The translations under genes were made by a program, and so were the position numbers. A stretch of DNA of 64,000 bases from Haloquadratum walsbyi J07HQW1 (GTDB taxonomy: Archaea; Halobacteriota; Halobacteria; Halobacteriales; Haloferacaceae), in the NCBI GenBank assembly GCA_000415965.1, contig KE356560.1, positions 570,936-634,935 of the forward strand. Reading direction: 5' to 3'. Below, in pieces: positions 8,410 through 17,807 of this stretch. The number at the start of each line of letters is the position of its first letter. Position 1 is the first letter of the stretch. The notes beneath the pieces were generated by a model, which was given only the letters and a program-made list of their open reading frames with translations, had not been told where the DNA came from and did no database searches.

Positions 8410-9216
8410 ATGCAGATAGTCACGCTCGGACCAGCAGGGACATATTCACACCGGGCTGCCCGCGCTATTAATGATAATGTTGTCTTCCAGGAATCGGTCT
8501 CTGCAATCGTTTCTGCTGTCGATACTGAGGACTATCAACGGGGTGTCGTCCCAATCGAAAATAGCATTGAAGGAAGTGTCACTGAGACGCTTGATTCGAT
8601 TGCTGATAGTAACGTAGCAGTCACACAGGAGATTGTCACCCCAATCCGGCATGCGCTTCTTGCACAGTCCTCAGAGTTCGAAGTAATCGCCTCACACTCA
8701 CAGGCACTTGCACAGTGTCGGTCATATCTTGAAGATAACTATCCTGATGTGCGCGTTGAGGCAGTTGCAAGCACAGCCCGTGGCGTTGAACGCGCACGAG
8801 AAGATCCAACTATCGCCGGAATTGGTCATCCAGCAAATGCGGGTGATACATTAACTGTCATTGCAGAGGATATTCAAGATCGGTCATCAAATGCGACGCG
8901 ATTCTTTGTCGTTGCTCCTGAGACTGAGCGTATGACAGCCGGTGGACGTTCAACAGTCGTTGTCTATCCAAATGCCAACTATCCTGGGTTATTACTGGAA
9001 CTATTGGAAGCGTTCGCTGATCGTGATATCAATCTCTCACGTATTGAATCCCGACCGAGCGGCAATCGATTAGGCGATTATTTATTTCATATCGACTTTG
9101 AGGCTGGATTGTATGAATCGCGGGCTCAAGAAGCATTAACCACGATTGAATCAATTGCGACTGACGGATGGGTCAAACGGCTTGGCTCGTACGATCGTCG
9201 ACATGTTGTTGAATGA
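8410..9216 (+). CDS. pheA: Prephenate dehydratase PheA
   Basis: This 268-residue, single-function enzyme converts prephenate to phenylpyruvate in phenylalanine synthesis. The catalytic domain begins QIVTLGPAGTYSHRAARA and includes the substrate-binding stretch GVVPIENSIEGSVTETLD (about 55-72) and the conserved Thr-Arg-Phe (NATRFFVV, near 170). A C-terminal ACT domain follows, with ESRPSGNRLGDYLFHIDFEA near residue 215, the site of feedback regulation by phenylalanine. No chorismate mutase domain is fused, as usual in archaea. It is probably co-transcribed with hisH. Confidence 0.92.
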   Translation: MQIVTLGPAGTYSHRAARAINDNVVFQESVSAIVSAVDTEDYQRGVVPIENSIEGSVTETLDSIADSNVAVTQEIVTPIRHALLAQSSEFEVIASHSQALAQCRSYLEDNYPDVRVEAVASTARGVERAREDPTIAGIGHPANAGDTLTVIAEDIQDRSSNATRFFVVAPETERMTAGGRSTVVVYPNANYPGLLLELLEAFADRDINLSRIESRPSGNRLGDYLFHIDFEAGLYESRAQEALTTIESIATDGWVKRLGSYDRRHVVE

Positions 9217-9289
9217 TAACTCGACTGTGTTATCACTGAATTGCACTACTGACATGTGAGCACACAGTTCGGATTTCGGCTTCAAACGA

Positions 9290-10356
9290 TAATCAAGGCG
9301 GATTCCCCGCCCCACCGTGGGCGGGGTTGAAGCCGACACTTGGACCTGAATTTCATAACTGAATAATACTTAGTTGAATGTATAGCGTCGGACGAGTACC
9401 ACCGTCGAACGCTTATCACTTACCTCACGCTCCGCAGTGACGAGGATGAGCAACTGCTCTCCAATACCATCGAAGAGTGGCTCAACGGGTGTCACCTCGC
9501 TAGTTGTCTCGCGTGGAACGAGTGCCACACCAACTCGCTAAACACAAAATCAAGCCCTCGGCCTCACCCAGATTGCCGTGACTGGCACGGCGCGGTTCTT
9601 CGACACTACGGAACTCAACCACTCCCGCCGTGAGTTCGAGAAAACACGTGGTAATCTCCAGCAGACCGGGACACAATCCGCCCACCGCACCATCGGGTCG
9701 CTCTCGGGACGCGAGCAACGGCACATGAAACATGTCCTCCACAGCGTAGCGAACGGCACCATGGAGGAAGCCCTCGAACACGATTGTGATGGAATCCATC
9801 TTCGAGGAATTGGACGAGATTCGGGAGGATTTGCCCGAAGCAGACTGGCACTCAGAGTGGATGTCTCGGAAACTGAAGTACTTCGCGGAGTACAAAGCCG
9901 AGTACGAGGGATTGTTTGTGGATGTGACAAACCCACGAAACACGTCTAACAGCAGTTGAAAACATAGATATTTTATTCAGCAATAAGAGCGCAAGAAACC
10001 GCTCAACATCTTTCTCTCATGATTATGACTGAACAAAATCACTGTGGTACGAACTACTGCTAAGCGGTGTAACAAGTGTGGGTTCACCCACGATGCTAAC
10101 CGGCACGCTTACCAGTTCGAGTGCCAGTCGTGTGGAAAGCAGAATCATGCGGATTGCAACGCGGTCTCCGGACTACGTCCGGCGGGCAGCGAAGTCCGTC
10201 GCAAACCTGTATCTCCGGCGGGGCCATCAGCCGTCTGGGCGGAGGAGTGTCAGTCAATACGCTCTGAAGTCAGGAGCAAGGACGCCGAGTTGACTGGATA
10301 CACCAGTCCACCCAATTGGGTCAGAGGTCGAGTTCACTGATGAGCCCGGCGCCACC
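9290..10356 (+). pseudogene. Decayed IS1341-type element with broken tnpB
   Basis: The left end holds a hairpin (ccccgcccaccgtgggcggg, near 9306). Reading-frame fragments of an OrfB/TnpB transposase follow in order. The first is an N-terminal piece (DEDEQLLSNTIEEWLNG, near 9440). A piece near 9570-9790 (FFDTTELNHSRREFEKTRG, then KHVLHSVANGTMEEALEHDC) comes after an internal deletion. After a frameshift there is LPEADWHSEWMSRKLKYFAEY (near 9830), and after about 80 bp of unrelated sequence the zinc ribbon CNKCGFTHDANRHA...CQSCGKQNHADCN (10065-10165). At least one large deletion and two frameshifts make it inactive. The DNA is richer in G/C than its neighbours. Confidence 0.8.
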
Positions 10357-10516
10357 GTGCGCGGGGCAGTTGATCTATTGGCGAACGTGACTGCTGATTA
10401 TTTCAGACAAAAAACGAAACACGAAAAACGAAAGCGTCCTCAGGTAGAAGAATTTGAACAGACGCACAAGCCCGTGTTCTCTATCAGAGCGTCTCGTTGG
10501 TTGGATATCAAAGAAA

Positions 10517-11521
10517 TTAATTTGTTTCTGCAAAGCCCAGAAGGTCAAAATTATATCCGTTATCATTTGCACGTGCGTGCTCATAGACAATGTGCGCAGC
10601 CGCGACATCTTGAATTGCAAGACCGGTCGAATCAAACACTGAAATGCCAGTCTTCTCATCTCTTCCTGGGTGTTGATCGATGACCACCTCGCCAATTGAG
10701 GCGTTAATATCACTCTCATCTAACTGATTTGTCCGCCATGGAACGTTAATTTCGCCCGAATGTGTTGTCTGCTCATAATCATCGATAATAATCATTGCAT
10801 CGAATAGAATCTCATCTGCAAGTTCATGTTTGCCTGGTGCGTCTGCTCCCATTGCATTGATATGCGTCTGCTCACCAACCGCTTCTCGGGGAATAATCGG
10901 GTCTTCAACGGGCGTTACGGTTGAGAGTACATCACACCCGGCTGCGTCGTTGATTGATCCCGCATGAACATCGAACTCGGTGTCAAATGCGTTAACAAAT
11001 TCTGTCACACGCTTTTCATCACGATCGGCGACAATAACAGTCTCAATCGGACGAACCTGTGAAATAGCCTCTAACTGCGTGTATGATTGGACACCAGCAC
11101 CCACAATCCCAAGTGAGGATGCATCAGGGATGGCAAGATGATCAGTTGCAACAGCCGCAGCAGCACCAGTCCGTTGCATTGTCAGTTCTCGTCCATCAAG
11201 TATCGCAAGCGGGAATGCAGTCTCAGGGTCGGAGTATATCATTGTTCCCAGGACTGTCGGCAAGTCGAAGCGGTCGCGATTGTCCGTGTGGACATTTACC
11301 CACTTGATCCCTGCTGCATCCCATGTTCCGGCATCGAGATACGCTGGCATGGAGCGGAAATCACCATTATACTGTGGCAACTCGATATAGGACTTCGCTG
11401 GCATCTGTGCATCGCCACGTTGGAAGGCAGCGAACGCGTCCTCAACAGCGGGAACAACCTCAGACATCGGAGCGTTTTGATCGACATCCGTGGCGTTCAA
11501 CAAGAGAGTCTCACGTTGCAT
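10517..11521 (-). CDS. Ornithine cyclodeaminase/mu-crystallin family dehydrogenase (archaeal alanine dehydrogenase-like)
   Basis: This 334-residue protein has the family's N-terminal dimer segment (MSEVVPAVEDAFAAFQRG and AKSYIELP, and a KWVNVH active-site lysine near residue 75). A Rossmann domain follows with GIVGAGVQSYTQLEAI near 135, then HINAMGADAPGKHEL and a late VFDSTGLAIQDVAAA motif. The archaeal clade includes alanine dehydrogenase, but ornithine cyclodeaminase-type activity cannot be excluded. A longer open frame exists to 11593. The ATG at 11521 is preferred because a TATA element lies 27 nt upstream and the extra 24 residues are not family-like. Confidence 0.82.
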   Translation of the reverse strand: MQRETLLLNATDVDQNAPMSEVVPAVEDAFAAFQRGDAQMPAKSYIELPQYNGDFRSMPAYLDAGTWDAAGIKWVNVHTDNRDRFDLPTVLGTMIYSDPETAFPLAILDGRELTMQRTGAAAAVATDHLAIPDASSLGIVGAGVQSYTQLEAISQVRPIETVIVADRDEKRVTEFVNAFDTEFDVHAGSINDAAGCDVLSTVTPVEDPIIPREAVGEQTHINAMGADAPGKHELADEILFDAMIIIDDYEQTTHSGEINVPWRTNQLDESDINASIGEVVIDQHPGRDEKTGISVFDSTGLAIQDVAAAHIVYEHARANDNGYNFDLLGFAETN

Positions 11522-11544
11522 ACTGCATAATTCGCCGCTCAGGC

Positions 11545-11552
11545 GTATATAC
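11545..11552 (-). promoter_or_regulatory. TATA element of the alanine dehydrogenase-like gene
   Basis: The sequence gtatatac is centred 27 nt upstream of the ATG at 11521 on the minus strand, implying a leaderless transcript and fixing the start. Confidence 0.5.
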
Positions 11553-11667
11553 TGCCTGCTCGTTGTCTCTTTGCTTCCAGCAGGCTCACTCAACTACTGT
11601 CGCCAGTTCTGAATCTTATCATCTATTGCTCTGTGTTATCTAATATCAACATAATATCGGTCGATAT

Positions 11668-12205
11668 TGACATCCTCCTCCGCGTTCACGCGGAGGAATC
11701 CCACGGCACCGCACCGCTGCGTTGAGTTGAGTTGGGAATGTCAGGTTTGGGTTGACAGACTCCCAATACCAAGCCAACACACCGTTCGAATCGGTATGGG
11801 GCCGGTCGAGGGCAGTCTCTTGGGAGTGCCACATCTCAGCCCCAGCTTCCGCCCCCGCTCCCGGGACTCCTATCCATTATCATGTTCGGGCTCCCGAAGT
11901 TGTTTGTGCCTCGGGGAGTCCGGCAGATTTCGACGGACACGGACACGGACTCGGACTCGGAGTTACTTTGTGTGGTGTTTGCCCGGTGGTTGTTGTTTGC
12001 ACAGAGGGCACCCTGTTTCCAGAGTGGGCGGACACTCACACTCGAACCGCCAGTTTTCGGGCGCTCGACCACACTGGGTTCGTAACCACTGGGCCGACAC
12101 TGGTATATGTGCCATTTTGGAACAAAAAGGTGTGGGAATTGCCGCTGTGACGGTGCGTATCCACAGCCTCAGTGGGATTGCACCTGCTCCACATATAAAC
12201 AACGA
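11668..12205 (-). mobile_element. tnpB-derived non-autonomous element, family 1 copy a
   Basis: This block matches, on the opposite strand, the sequence at 38888-39450 with small indels. Read on the minus strand it ends in a hairpin and terminus ccgcgtgaacgcggaggagg followed by atgtcaa. That is the typical right end of haloarchaeal IS200/IS605-type elements, and it is shared with the tnpB relic at 16707. Frames inside are broken. The core includes ggctgagatgtggcactcccaagagac in both copies. No intact transposase is present, so it is best read as a deletion derivative of an IS1341-type element. Confidence 0.7.
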
Positions 12206-12462
12206 ATCTCCCTCTCTTCGTGAGTGGGCTCAGTTGTGAGTTTCGGGAACTTGACCGAACTGCATCAGTATCAGTATCAGTATCAGGATTCGTTTCTGTA
12301 TCTATCTTCTTACTGATCAATCGGCTGCATTATGACGGATAATTACGAGCGGTATGAATAGTTATCCCGGTTTTTGATTACTGTCGGTGAGATTTTCCGA
12401 ATAACTATCGGAACAATCAGCTATCAAAAAGTGTTAGATACTTGATTGAATCCGATTATGGA
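12206..12462. other. Spacer after the thermosome gene
   Basis: No gene is seen. A short cagtat-type simple repeat lies near 12266-12290. The A/T-rich part near 12400-12450 probably includes the thermosome transcript end. Confidence 0.35.
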
Positions 12463-14142
12463 TTACATCGCACCGCCCATGCCACCCATGCCGCCCATGC
12501 CGCCCATACCACCAGCACCGCCTGGAGCACCACCTTCTTCATCGTCGCCACTGGTGCTCAGTTCATCAGCGGCAATAATATCGTCAATCTTGAGCACAAG
12601 ATTTGCAGCTTCAGCGGCTGAGGCGATTGCCTGCTCCTTTGAGTGTGCTGGCTCGACGACACCAGCGTCAAATGAATCCTCAACATCGCTACTATATACA
12701 TTTAGACCAGCATTTGCGTCGCCGTTTTCGTGGGCTTTCCGCAGGTCAACAAGTGTGTCTATCGAATCAAGCCCAGCGTTTTCTGCGAGGACTCGAGGAA
12801 CAAGTTCAACTGCGTCTGCAAATGCCTCAACAGCCAACTGTTCACGTCCGCTCACAGAGTCAGCGTAATCGCGGAGACGACGGGCGATCTCAACCTCGAT
12901 AGCCCCACCACCAGCGACAACGCGACCATCTGAGACCGTTGTTGAAACAACATCAATGGCATCATTGATACCGCGCTCAAGCTCATCGACAACATGATCA
13001 GTCGATCCACGGAGTAACAGAGTCACACCGTGAGTCTCTGAGCCCAACCCTTCAACATAGAATAACTCATCTTCACCATCGCGTCGAACTGATCCATATC
13101 CAAGATCATCCTCGGTAACACTATCGAGATCAGAGACGACACTGGCTTCGAGGACGTTCTTTAAGAAGCCAATATCTGATTTCTTTGCCCGACGGACCGC
13201 AAGGATGTCCTCTTTCGCAAGATAATGCTGTGCAAGGTCGTCGATGCCCTTCTGACAGAAAACAACGTCAGCACCAGCATCTGCGATCTTGTCGACCTTC
13301 TCTTTGAGCTGCTTTTCTTCTTGATCGAGGAACTGCTGTAACTGATCTGGTGATTCGATATTCACCTGCGTATCGACATCTGTTTCTTCAACCTCGATTG
13401 GCTCATTCAACAGAAGGATATTTGCCTCCGCAGCGGCGGTCGGCATATCGTCATGGACTGGGTCCTTATCGATTGCCGCTCCGTTGAGTAACTCAGATTC
13501 GGCTGCTGCTCGTCCAGTTTGGGTCTCGATATTGAGATTTTCGAGGTCAACGACGTAAGAACCGTCATTGGCTTCGACAGTGATTGCCTCAACAGTCTCA
13601 ACAACCAACTCAGCCAGAATTTCCTTATCGAGCTCAGAGCTCTTTCCTGTCATTGATGTTTCAGCGACCTTCTGGAGAAGCTCTGTTTCTCCAGGTTCGA
13701 CAGCCTGCGTTATCTCATCAATTTCTGATCGAGCCTCTTCACTCGCAAGGTTGAATCCACGAATCGCAGCTGTTGGGTGGATATCCTGTTCGAGAAGTTC
13801 CTCAGCATTCTTCAGGAGTTCACCAGCAATCGCAACCGCGGTTGTCGTTCCGTCGCCAGCCTCGTCTTCTTGTGTCTCGGCGACTTCAACAATCATCTCT
13901 GCTGTTGGGTTGTCGATATCCATCTCCTGAAGGATAGTAACACCGTCGTTCGTGATTGTGACATCACCCATCGAGTCGACGAGCATCTTATCCATCCCCT
14001 TTGGTCCAAGTGTCGATTGTACAGCCTCGGATACGGCTCGAGCCGCCTGAATATTGTACTCTTGGGCGTCTTGATCCTTGACGCGCTGTGCGTCTTCGCC
14101 CATGATGATCATCGGCTGACCCTGCTGCATTCGTTGACTCAT
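12463..14142 (-). CDS. Thermosome subunit (group II chaperonin)
   Basis: This 559-residue subunit of the double-ring archaeal chaperonin has the equatorial ATP-binding motifs [12 protein letters not shown] (near residue 45) and [15 protein letters not shown] (near 95). The apical and intermediate domains are full length, and the C-terminal tail is the glycine-methionine repeat [16 protein letters not shown] typical of haloarchaeal Cct/Ths proteins. The frame extends two codons to a GTG, but the ATG at 14142 ([11 protein letters not shown]) matches the family start. A strong TATA-like sequence lies about 30 nt upstream, fitting a heat-responsive gene. It is monocistronic. Confidence 0.95.
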   Translation of the reverse strand: MSQRMQQGQPMIIMGEDAQRVKDQDAQEYNIQAARAVSEAVQSTLGPKGMDKMLVDSMGDVTITNDGVTILQEMDIDNPTAEMIVEVAETQEDEAGDGTTTAVAIAGELLKNAEELLEQDIHPTAAIRGFNLASEEARSEIDEITQAVEPGETELLQKVAETSMTGKSSELDKEILAELVVETVEAITVEANDGSYVVDLENLNIETQTGRAAAESELLNGAAIDKDPVHDDMPTAAAEANILLLNEPIEVEETDVDTQVNIESPDQLQQFLDQEEKQLKEKVDKIADAGADVVFCQKGIDDLAQHYLAKEDILAVRRAKKSDIGFLKNVLEASVVSDLDSVTEDDLGYGSVRRDGEDELFYVEGLGSETHGVTLLLRGSTDHVVDELERGINDAIDVVSTTVSDGRVVAGGGAIEVEIARRLRDYADSVSGREQLAVEAFADAVELVPRVLAENAGLDSIDTLVDLRKAHENGDANAGLNVYSSDVEDSFDAGVVEPAHSKEQAIASAAEAANLVLKIDDIIAADELSTSGDDEEGGAPGGAGGMGGMGGMGGMGGAM

Positions 14143-14168
14143 ATTCACTCGCTGATTGTTTGCGATTC

Positions 14169-14178
14169 TATATAAATA
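14169..14178 (-). promoter_or_regulatory. TATA element of the thermosome gene
   Basis: The sequence tatataaata lies about 30 nt upstream of the ATG at 14142, which would give a very short or absent leader. Confidence 0.5.
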
Positions 14179-14349
14179 TTTTGTTGCCGTTACACAGTGG
14201 CGTGTGATGTCTTATCACATAATTCGGGTGAGAGTGGGTCAATCTCTCGATTTCGACAGAGTGGATTCACAACCATATTGGTCTGTTAGTTATGAATTTT
14301 TCCATCAGCATCTGGGGTTTATATGATATTTCGCTTCTCCAGCACGTCA

Positions 14350-14427
14350 GAGCTAGAGGTCGCGGATGCCAATGGCGCCATCGAGACGGGAAGCCCGCCC
14401 TCAAGTGACGAATGGCGAAAGCCGTGA
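14350..14427 (+). pseudogene. Last codons of a lost tnpB gene
   Basis: A 25-codon stretch reads ELEVADANGAIETGSPPSSD and ends with a stop. The ETGSP block near the C terminus is characteristic of many haloarchaeal TnpB proteins. Nothing of the rest of the gene is seen upstream. The remnant lies in the 410-bp space between the divergent thermosome and cspA genes, in the probable cspA leader region. This is a short match, so the identification is tentative. Confidence 0.4.
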
Positions 14428-14553
14428 GCGAGCAGGGTCAAGTAGTTCACGCGAGGATCATACTCAGACACAGCTTTTACATCAAAGATGTCTCGCCGTG
14501 GTATCACACATCGCACAACAGTTATCAGTAGCCAGGGGATTAATATACTTGCA

Positions 14554-14748
14554 ATGGCGCAAGGTACTGTCGACTTCTTTAACGACACAGGCGGTTACGG
14601 ATTCATCTCCACCGAGGATGCAGACGAGGACGTTTTCTTCCACATGGAAGATATTGGCGGTCCAGACCTCGAAGAAGGTCAAGATCTCGAGTTTGAAATT
14701 GTGCAAGCGGACAAAGGTCCGCGCGCGAAGAACGTCGAACGCCTGTAA
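14554..14748 (+). CDS. cspA: Cold-shock domain protein CspA
   Basis: This is a 64-residue, single cold-shock domain protein. MAQGTVDFFNDTGGYGFIS carries RNP1 (GYGFIS), and DEDVFFHMEDI carries RNP2 (VFFH), the two aromatic single-strand nucleic-acid binding motifs. It acts as an RNA chaperone by family. Its length and the ending KGPRAKNVERL match haloarchaeal CspA. The open frame continues upstream to 14488, but the ATG at 14554 is where every family member begins. Confidence 0.95.
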   Translation: MAQGTVDFFNDTGGYGFISTEDADEDVFFHMEDIGGPDLEEGQDLEFEIVQADKGPRAKNVERL

Positions 14749-14870
14749 TCCGGCATCGGAGTCGACACACACGTAGCGGACGGAGGCTGGCGGTCCGGCG
14801 GGCGGCGGAGTCCACTTCGGTTGCGACAGTTCTCTGAACTACTTTCTTCAATCAATATCCACGAATAGCT

Positions 14871-15281
14871 ATGCGACTGCCTATCCGGGTGTTACAACAG
14901 GGTCCTTACAAACGGTGGATACCCTCTTTTTGCTGTGCTTTCAGTATCCTCGTTTCATCAATCATTCCTATTCCACAGGGTGAGGGTCATATGATGGTGG
15001 ATGTCGCATTCAATGTCCGTGTGGATATTTTCCTCCATATGCTTGGGTATGCCACGCTGGCGTGGACAGTTGTCAGTGCACGAAGACTTGGTCTCACAGA
15101 CTATCGTGACACAGTCGTTGTGGTCATTTCTGTGAGTGTATTTGGAGCTGGAATTGAGGGACTCCAGACAATTGTTCCGACACGAGGATTCTCATCGGCT
15201 GACATGCTTGCAAACACCATTGGTGCCACAACCATACTCATACGTGCCGTTTTTGATGATGTAAGACGGCAATACCAATAG
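14871..15281 (+). CDS. VanZ-like membrane protein
   Basis: This 136-residue protein has about four hydrophobic segments (near residues 15-35, 52-70, 80-97 and 112-126). It has the VanZ-type pattern of a conserved DIFLHMLGYATLAW helix, FGAGIEGLQTIVPTRGFSSADMLANTIGA near 88-116, and charged loops between helices. VanZ-like proteins are small membrane proteins of poorly known role. The stop codon is seven bases before the nucS start, so the two genes are probably co-transcribed. Confidence 0.7.
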   Translation: MRLPIRVLQQGPYKRWIPSFCCAFSILVSSIIPIPQGEGHMMVDVAFNVRVDIFLHMLGYATLAWTVVSARRLGLTDYRDTVVVVISVSVFGAGIEGLQTIVPTRGFSSADMLANTIGATTILIRAVFDDVRRQYQ

Positions 15282-15288
15282 GCGGGTA

Positions 15289-16002
15289 ATGACCACGACG
15301 AGACTTCATCGACCCACACACCGAGATGCATTCGAGCTAGTAGGGTCTGCATTCGAGAATGGACGTCTGCTGACAATGTTTGGTCGGTGTGAAGTTCATT
15401 ATGACGGACGAGCAGCCTCAACGTTGGGACCAGGGCAGCGTCTCGTCATATACAAACCTGATGGGACTGCGCTTGTTCACACGGCTGAAAACCGTGAGCC
15501 GGTCAACTGGCAGCCACCTGGGTCAACACATAATGCGAGCGTTCGTGATGGACAACTTCAGATTCGAAGCACGCGAAGCAATCCCACAGAACAGCTTGAT
15601 GTGTTATTTGAGCGCGTCGAAACAGTCTCTGCGTACGCAGTCACTGATCGAAGTGATCTCAAATTGACTGGAAGCGAGGAGGACCTTCGACAATGGATTC
15701 TAAATCAACCGGAGGTTATCGAAAAGGGGTTTCATCCAATCGCGACTGAGCGACAAACGAAAGCAGGTCCGATTGATATCTTCGGCGAGGATACTGCTGG
15801 TCAGCCTGTCGTTATTGAACTCAAACGGCGTCGAGTGGGACCATCAGCTGCAAGTCAACTTCAACGATACGTTGAGGCAATCACAACAGAGCTTTCGAAT
15901 CCCGCTACGCGCGGAATACTTGTTGCCCCTTCGATCACCGATCGGGCAGCCTCACTCCTTGATAAATGGGAGTTTGAGTACCGCTCGGTCGAGATTGAAT
16001 GA
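15289..16002 (+). CDS. nucS: Endonuclease NucS (EndoMS)
   Basis: This 237-residue DUF91 nuclease cuts branched or mismatched DNA and works with PCNA in archaea. The N-terminal half is a DNA-binding beta domain (LLTMFGRCEVHYDGRA, near residue 28). The C-terminal half has the PD-(D/E)xK core, visible as GPIDIFGED and VVIELKRRR near 160-177, followed by GPSAASQLQRYVEAI. The C terminus KWEFEYRSVEIE does not show an obvious PIP box. The ATG is seven bases after the VanZ-like stop. Confidence 0.92.
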   Translation: MTTTRLHRPTHRDAFELVGSAFENGRLLTMFGRCEVHYDGRAASTLGPGQRLVIYKPDGTALVHTAENREPVNWQPPGSTHNASVRDGQLQIRSTRSNPTEQLDVLFERVETVSAYAVTDRSDLKLTGSEEDLRQWILNQPEVIEKGFHPIATERQTKAGPIDIFGEDTAGQPVVIELKRRRVGPSAASQLQRYVEAITTELSNPATRGILVAPSITDRAASLLDKWEFEYRSVEIE

Positions 16003-16073
16003 CATGGGTATCGCTCCTTGCTTCGAAGCGTTTTTAGCCTGTATAGACATTGAATCCTACAAGAGCGTATATT

Positions 16074-16604
16074 ATGTCTGATAAGCCCGCTTCTATGTAC
16101 CGGAAGCTCTCAAAGCCGTCTTACACACGGCGTGATTATGTTACTGGGATCCCCGGTTCGAAAATCGCACAGCACAATATGGGAAACCTCCAGACAGGAC
16201 CACAGGATTATCCTGTTCAAATTAGCCTTCGAATTGAAGAGGAGTGTCAAATCCGCCATGGCTCACTTGAGTCCGCTCGGCTCTCAGCAAACCGAACGAT
16301 GCTCAAACAGGTTGGACAAGATAATTATAAGATGGTTCTTCGAAAGTTCCCACACCAGATTCTTCGTGAAAACAAACAAGCAACTGGTGCCGGCGCAGAT
16401 CGAGTTTCAGACGGGATGCGACAAGCCTTCGGAAAGCCCGTTGGAACGGCTGCCCGTGTTCAACAGAATGAGCGAGTATTTACTATTTACTGTGAGGTCG
16501 ATGATGCGCCTGTTGCGAAGGATGGTCTCCGCCGTGCGTATAACAAGATATCACCGCCATGCCGAATCGACGTCGAGAAAGGACAAAAGCTCCTCATCTC
16601 CTAA
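16074..16604 (+). CDS. rpl10e: 50S ribosomal protein L10e (uL16)
   Basis: This 176-residue large-subunit protein begins [20 protein letters not shown] and contains the family segments [13 protein letters not shown] and [18 protein letters not shown], with a late [16 protein letters not shown]. It lies near the tRNA-binding region of the ribosome. The frame is open to 16050, but the ATG at 16074 is the conserved start. A TATA-like tttttag at 16031-16037 would give a leader of about a dozen bases. Confidence 0.95.
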   Translation: MSDKPASMYRKLSKPSYTRRDYVTGIPGSKIAQHNMGNLQTGPQDYPVQISLRIEEECQIRHGSLESARLSANRTMLKQVGQDNYKMVLRKFPHQILRENKQATGAGADRVSDGMRQAFGKPVGTAARVQQNERVFTIYCEVDDAPVAKDGLRRAYNKISPPCRIDVEKGQKLLIS

Positions 16605-16706
16605 TTGGACGTTACCAGCACTCGTTGTGAGTGGATTAAGAACACCACAAACCACGAACAGTGTAATTTTCTGTCCTGTCTTACATTCTCTCGTGCATTT
16701 CACCGC

Positions 16707-17310
16707 TTGACATCTTCCCACGCCTGAAGAAGCCCCCAGAAATCTCCGCTTTCTGGGGTGCGAACGAGACTTTCGGTCTCGTCAACGCGGGAATCTAATG
16801 GTACCGCACCGCTGGGTTGGGATCTGAGGGTTTGCAGTTTACCACTTGTGCCTGCGGTTGGAATCCGCTGGACGAGTCATGAAGGGAGACCGAAGGCTGT
16901 ACCAACTAACCGGAACCGGTACTCCTATTCCCACCCAAATCGGGTGCAAACTCGGAGTTACTTTCTTCGTTGATATTGAGACGGATGTTCTCCGCCCCAT
17001 TCGCGTCTGCGTTGAACGCATCGTCGTGCTCCTCACAGACATACAACTCACGTTCAACACGCTGACTCTCGTCTTCTGTCTCGCAGACGCAACACGTTTT
17101 GCTCGTGTTGCGCTCTGACACTTCTCCGACTTCGATGACCTCGACATTGGCTTTGTATTCGAGGATGGTTGAAAACCGGTCGAAAGCCAGCCGTGAAGGT
17201 CGAGGTTGAGGTTCCCGTGCCGACCTCAGTTTTTTGAATTGCTATTTTTGTCCTCACGGATACCATCGAGTTCACCGATGTTAATGCGGTCCACACCACG
17301 TTCGGTACAT
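16707..17310 (-). pseudogene. Decayed IS1341-type element with 3' part of tnpB
   Basis: Read on the minus strand, TnpB fragments appear in two or more frames. GVDRINIGELDGIREDKN comes first (17290-17240). After a frameshift comes a Leu-His-Gly-Trp block, and after another the zinc-ribbon region TSKTCCVCETEDESQRVER...CEEHDDAFNADANGAENIR (17100-16975). The element ends on the left at 16707 with a terminus complementary to gatgtcaa, the same end as family 1 elements. Two extra hairpins (16732-16757 and 16763-16785) lie inside the right end. No N-terminal half is present, so it is a truncated, inactive copy. Confidence 0.8.
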
Positions 17311-17807
17311 ATCACCAACAAAATCATGAGTTATGTTGCTAGCTGATTGAGCCTGAGTCAGTGATCGAGTGTCTGAATCGTGTTCATATATAATGGATGT
17401 CGAGTATGGACTATCCCACAGCAAGAGCCATTGCTTAACCCACTGTACTTACGCTCCAGCAGGGAGAGAAGTCCTTGAGAGACGTTCAGTCAGTATGTCT
17501 GAACTGACGGCTTGATTGTAAGTATTATTGACAGTTGTTAGGAGCGTGAGTTTTATTATCTGAAATGGAGTGGACCCCAGAAACTGGCATCCCGGATCTG
17601 ATATGTGTAGTGCAGTCTCGCAGAGAGACACTAGGCATAGTGCTAATCAGTGTTACAGTGCCGACGGGGTTGTGCCGGCACAAGGAGAGTCCGTCGACAG
17701 ATCTATGAGTAAAAACGCGATTTCATATAGCTCATAGTGTGAGATAATAGGTCGAACCTGACCGCTTTAGGAGTGCGTGACCAACTCATTTTGTGGTGAC
17801 TCACGCG
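17311..17807. other. Gene-free stretch of about 500 bp before the ATP-grasp gene
   Basis: No open frame of note was seen on either strand. The only structured feature noted is the nested hairpin at 17663-17695, listed separately. Confidence 0.4.
17663..17695 (+). ncRNA. Candidate structured RNA or hairpin
   Basis: An outer stem gacgg/ccgtc encloses an inner stem ttgtg/cacaa capped by a ccgg tetraloop, with an unpaired ggagagt on the 3' side. This could be part of a small RNA or a transcript end. No box elements were identified with certainty and no known RNA family is recognised. Confidence 0.2.

Noticed and set aside
11752-12150. 132-codon plus-strand open frame
   Set aside because: It lies antisense within a decayed element shared with 38888-39450, where the corresponding frame is disrupted; no protein motif.
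16758-17118. Plus-strand open frames over the relic at 16707-17310
   Set aside because: The TnpB zinc-ribbon residues are on the minus strand; the plus-strand frames are shadows.
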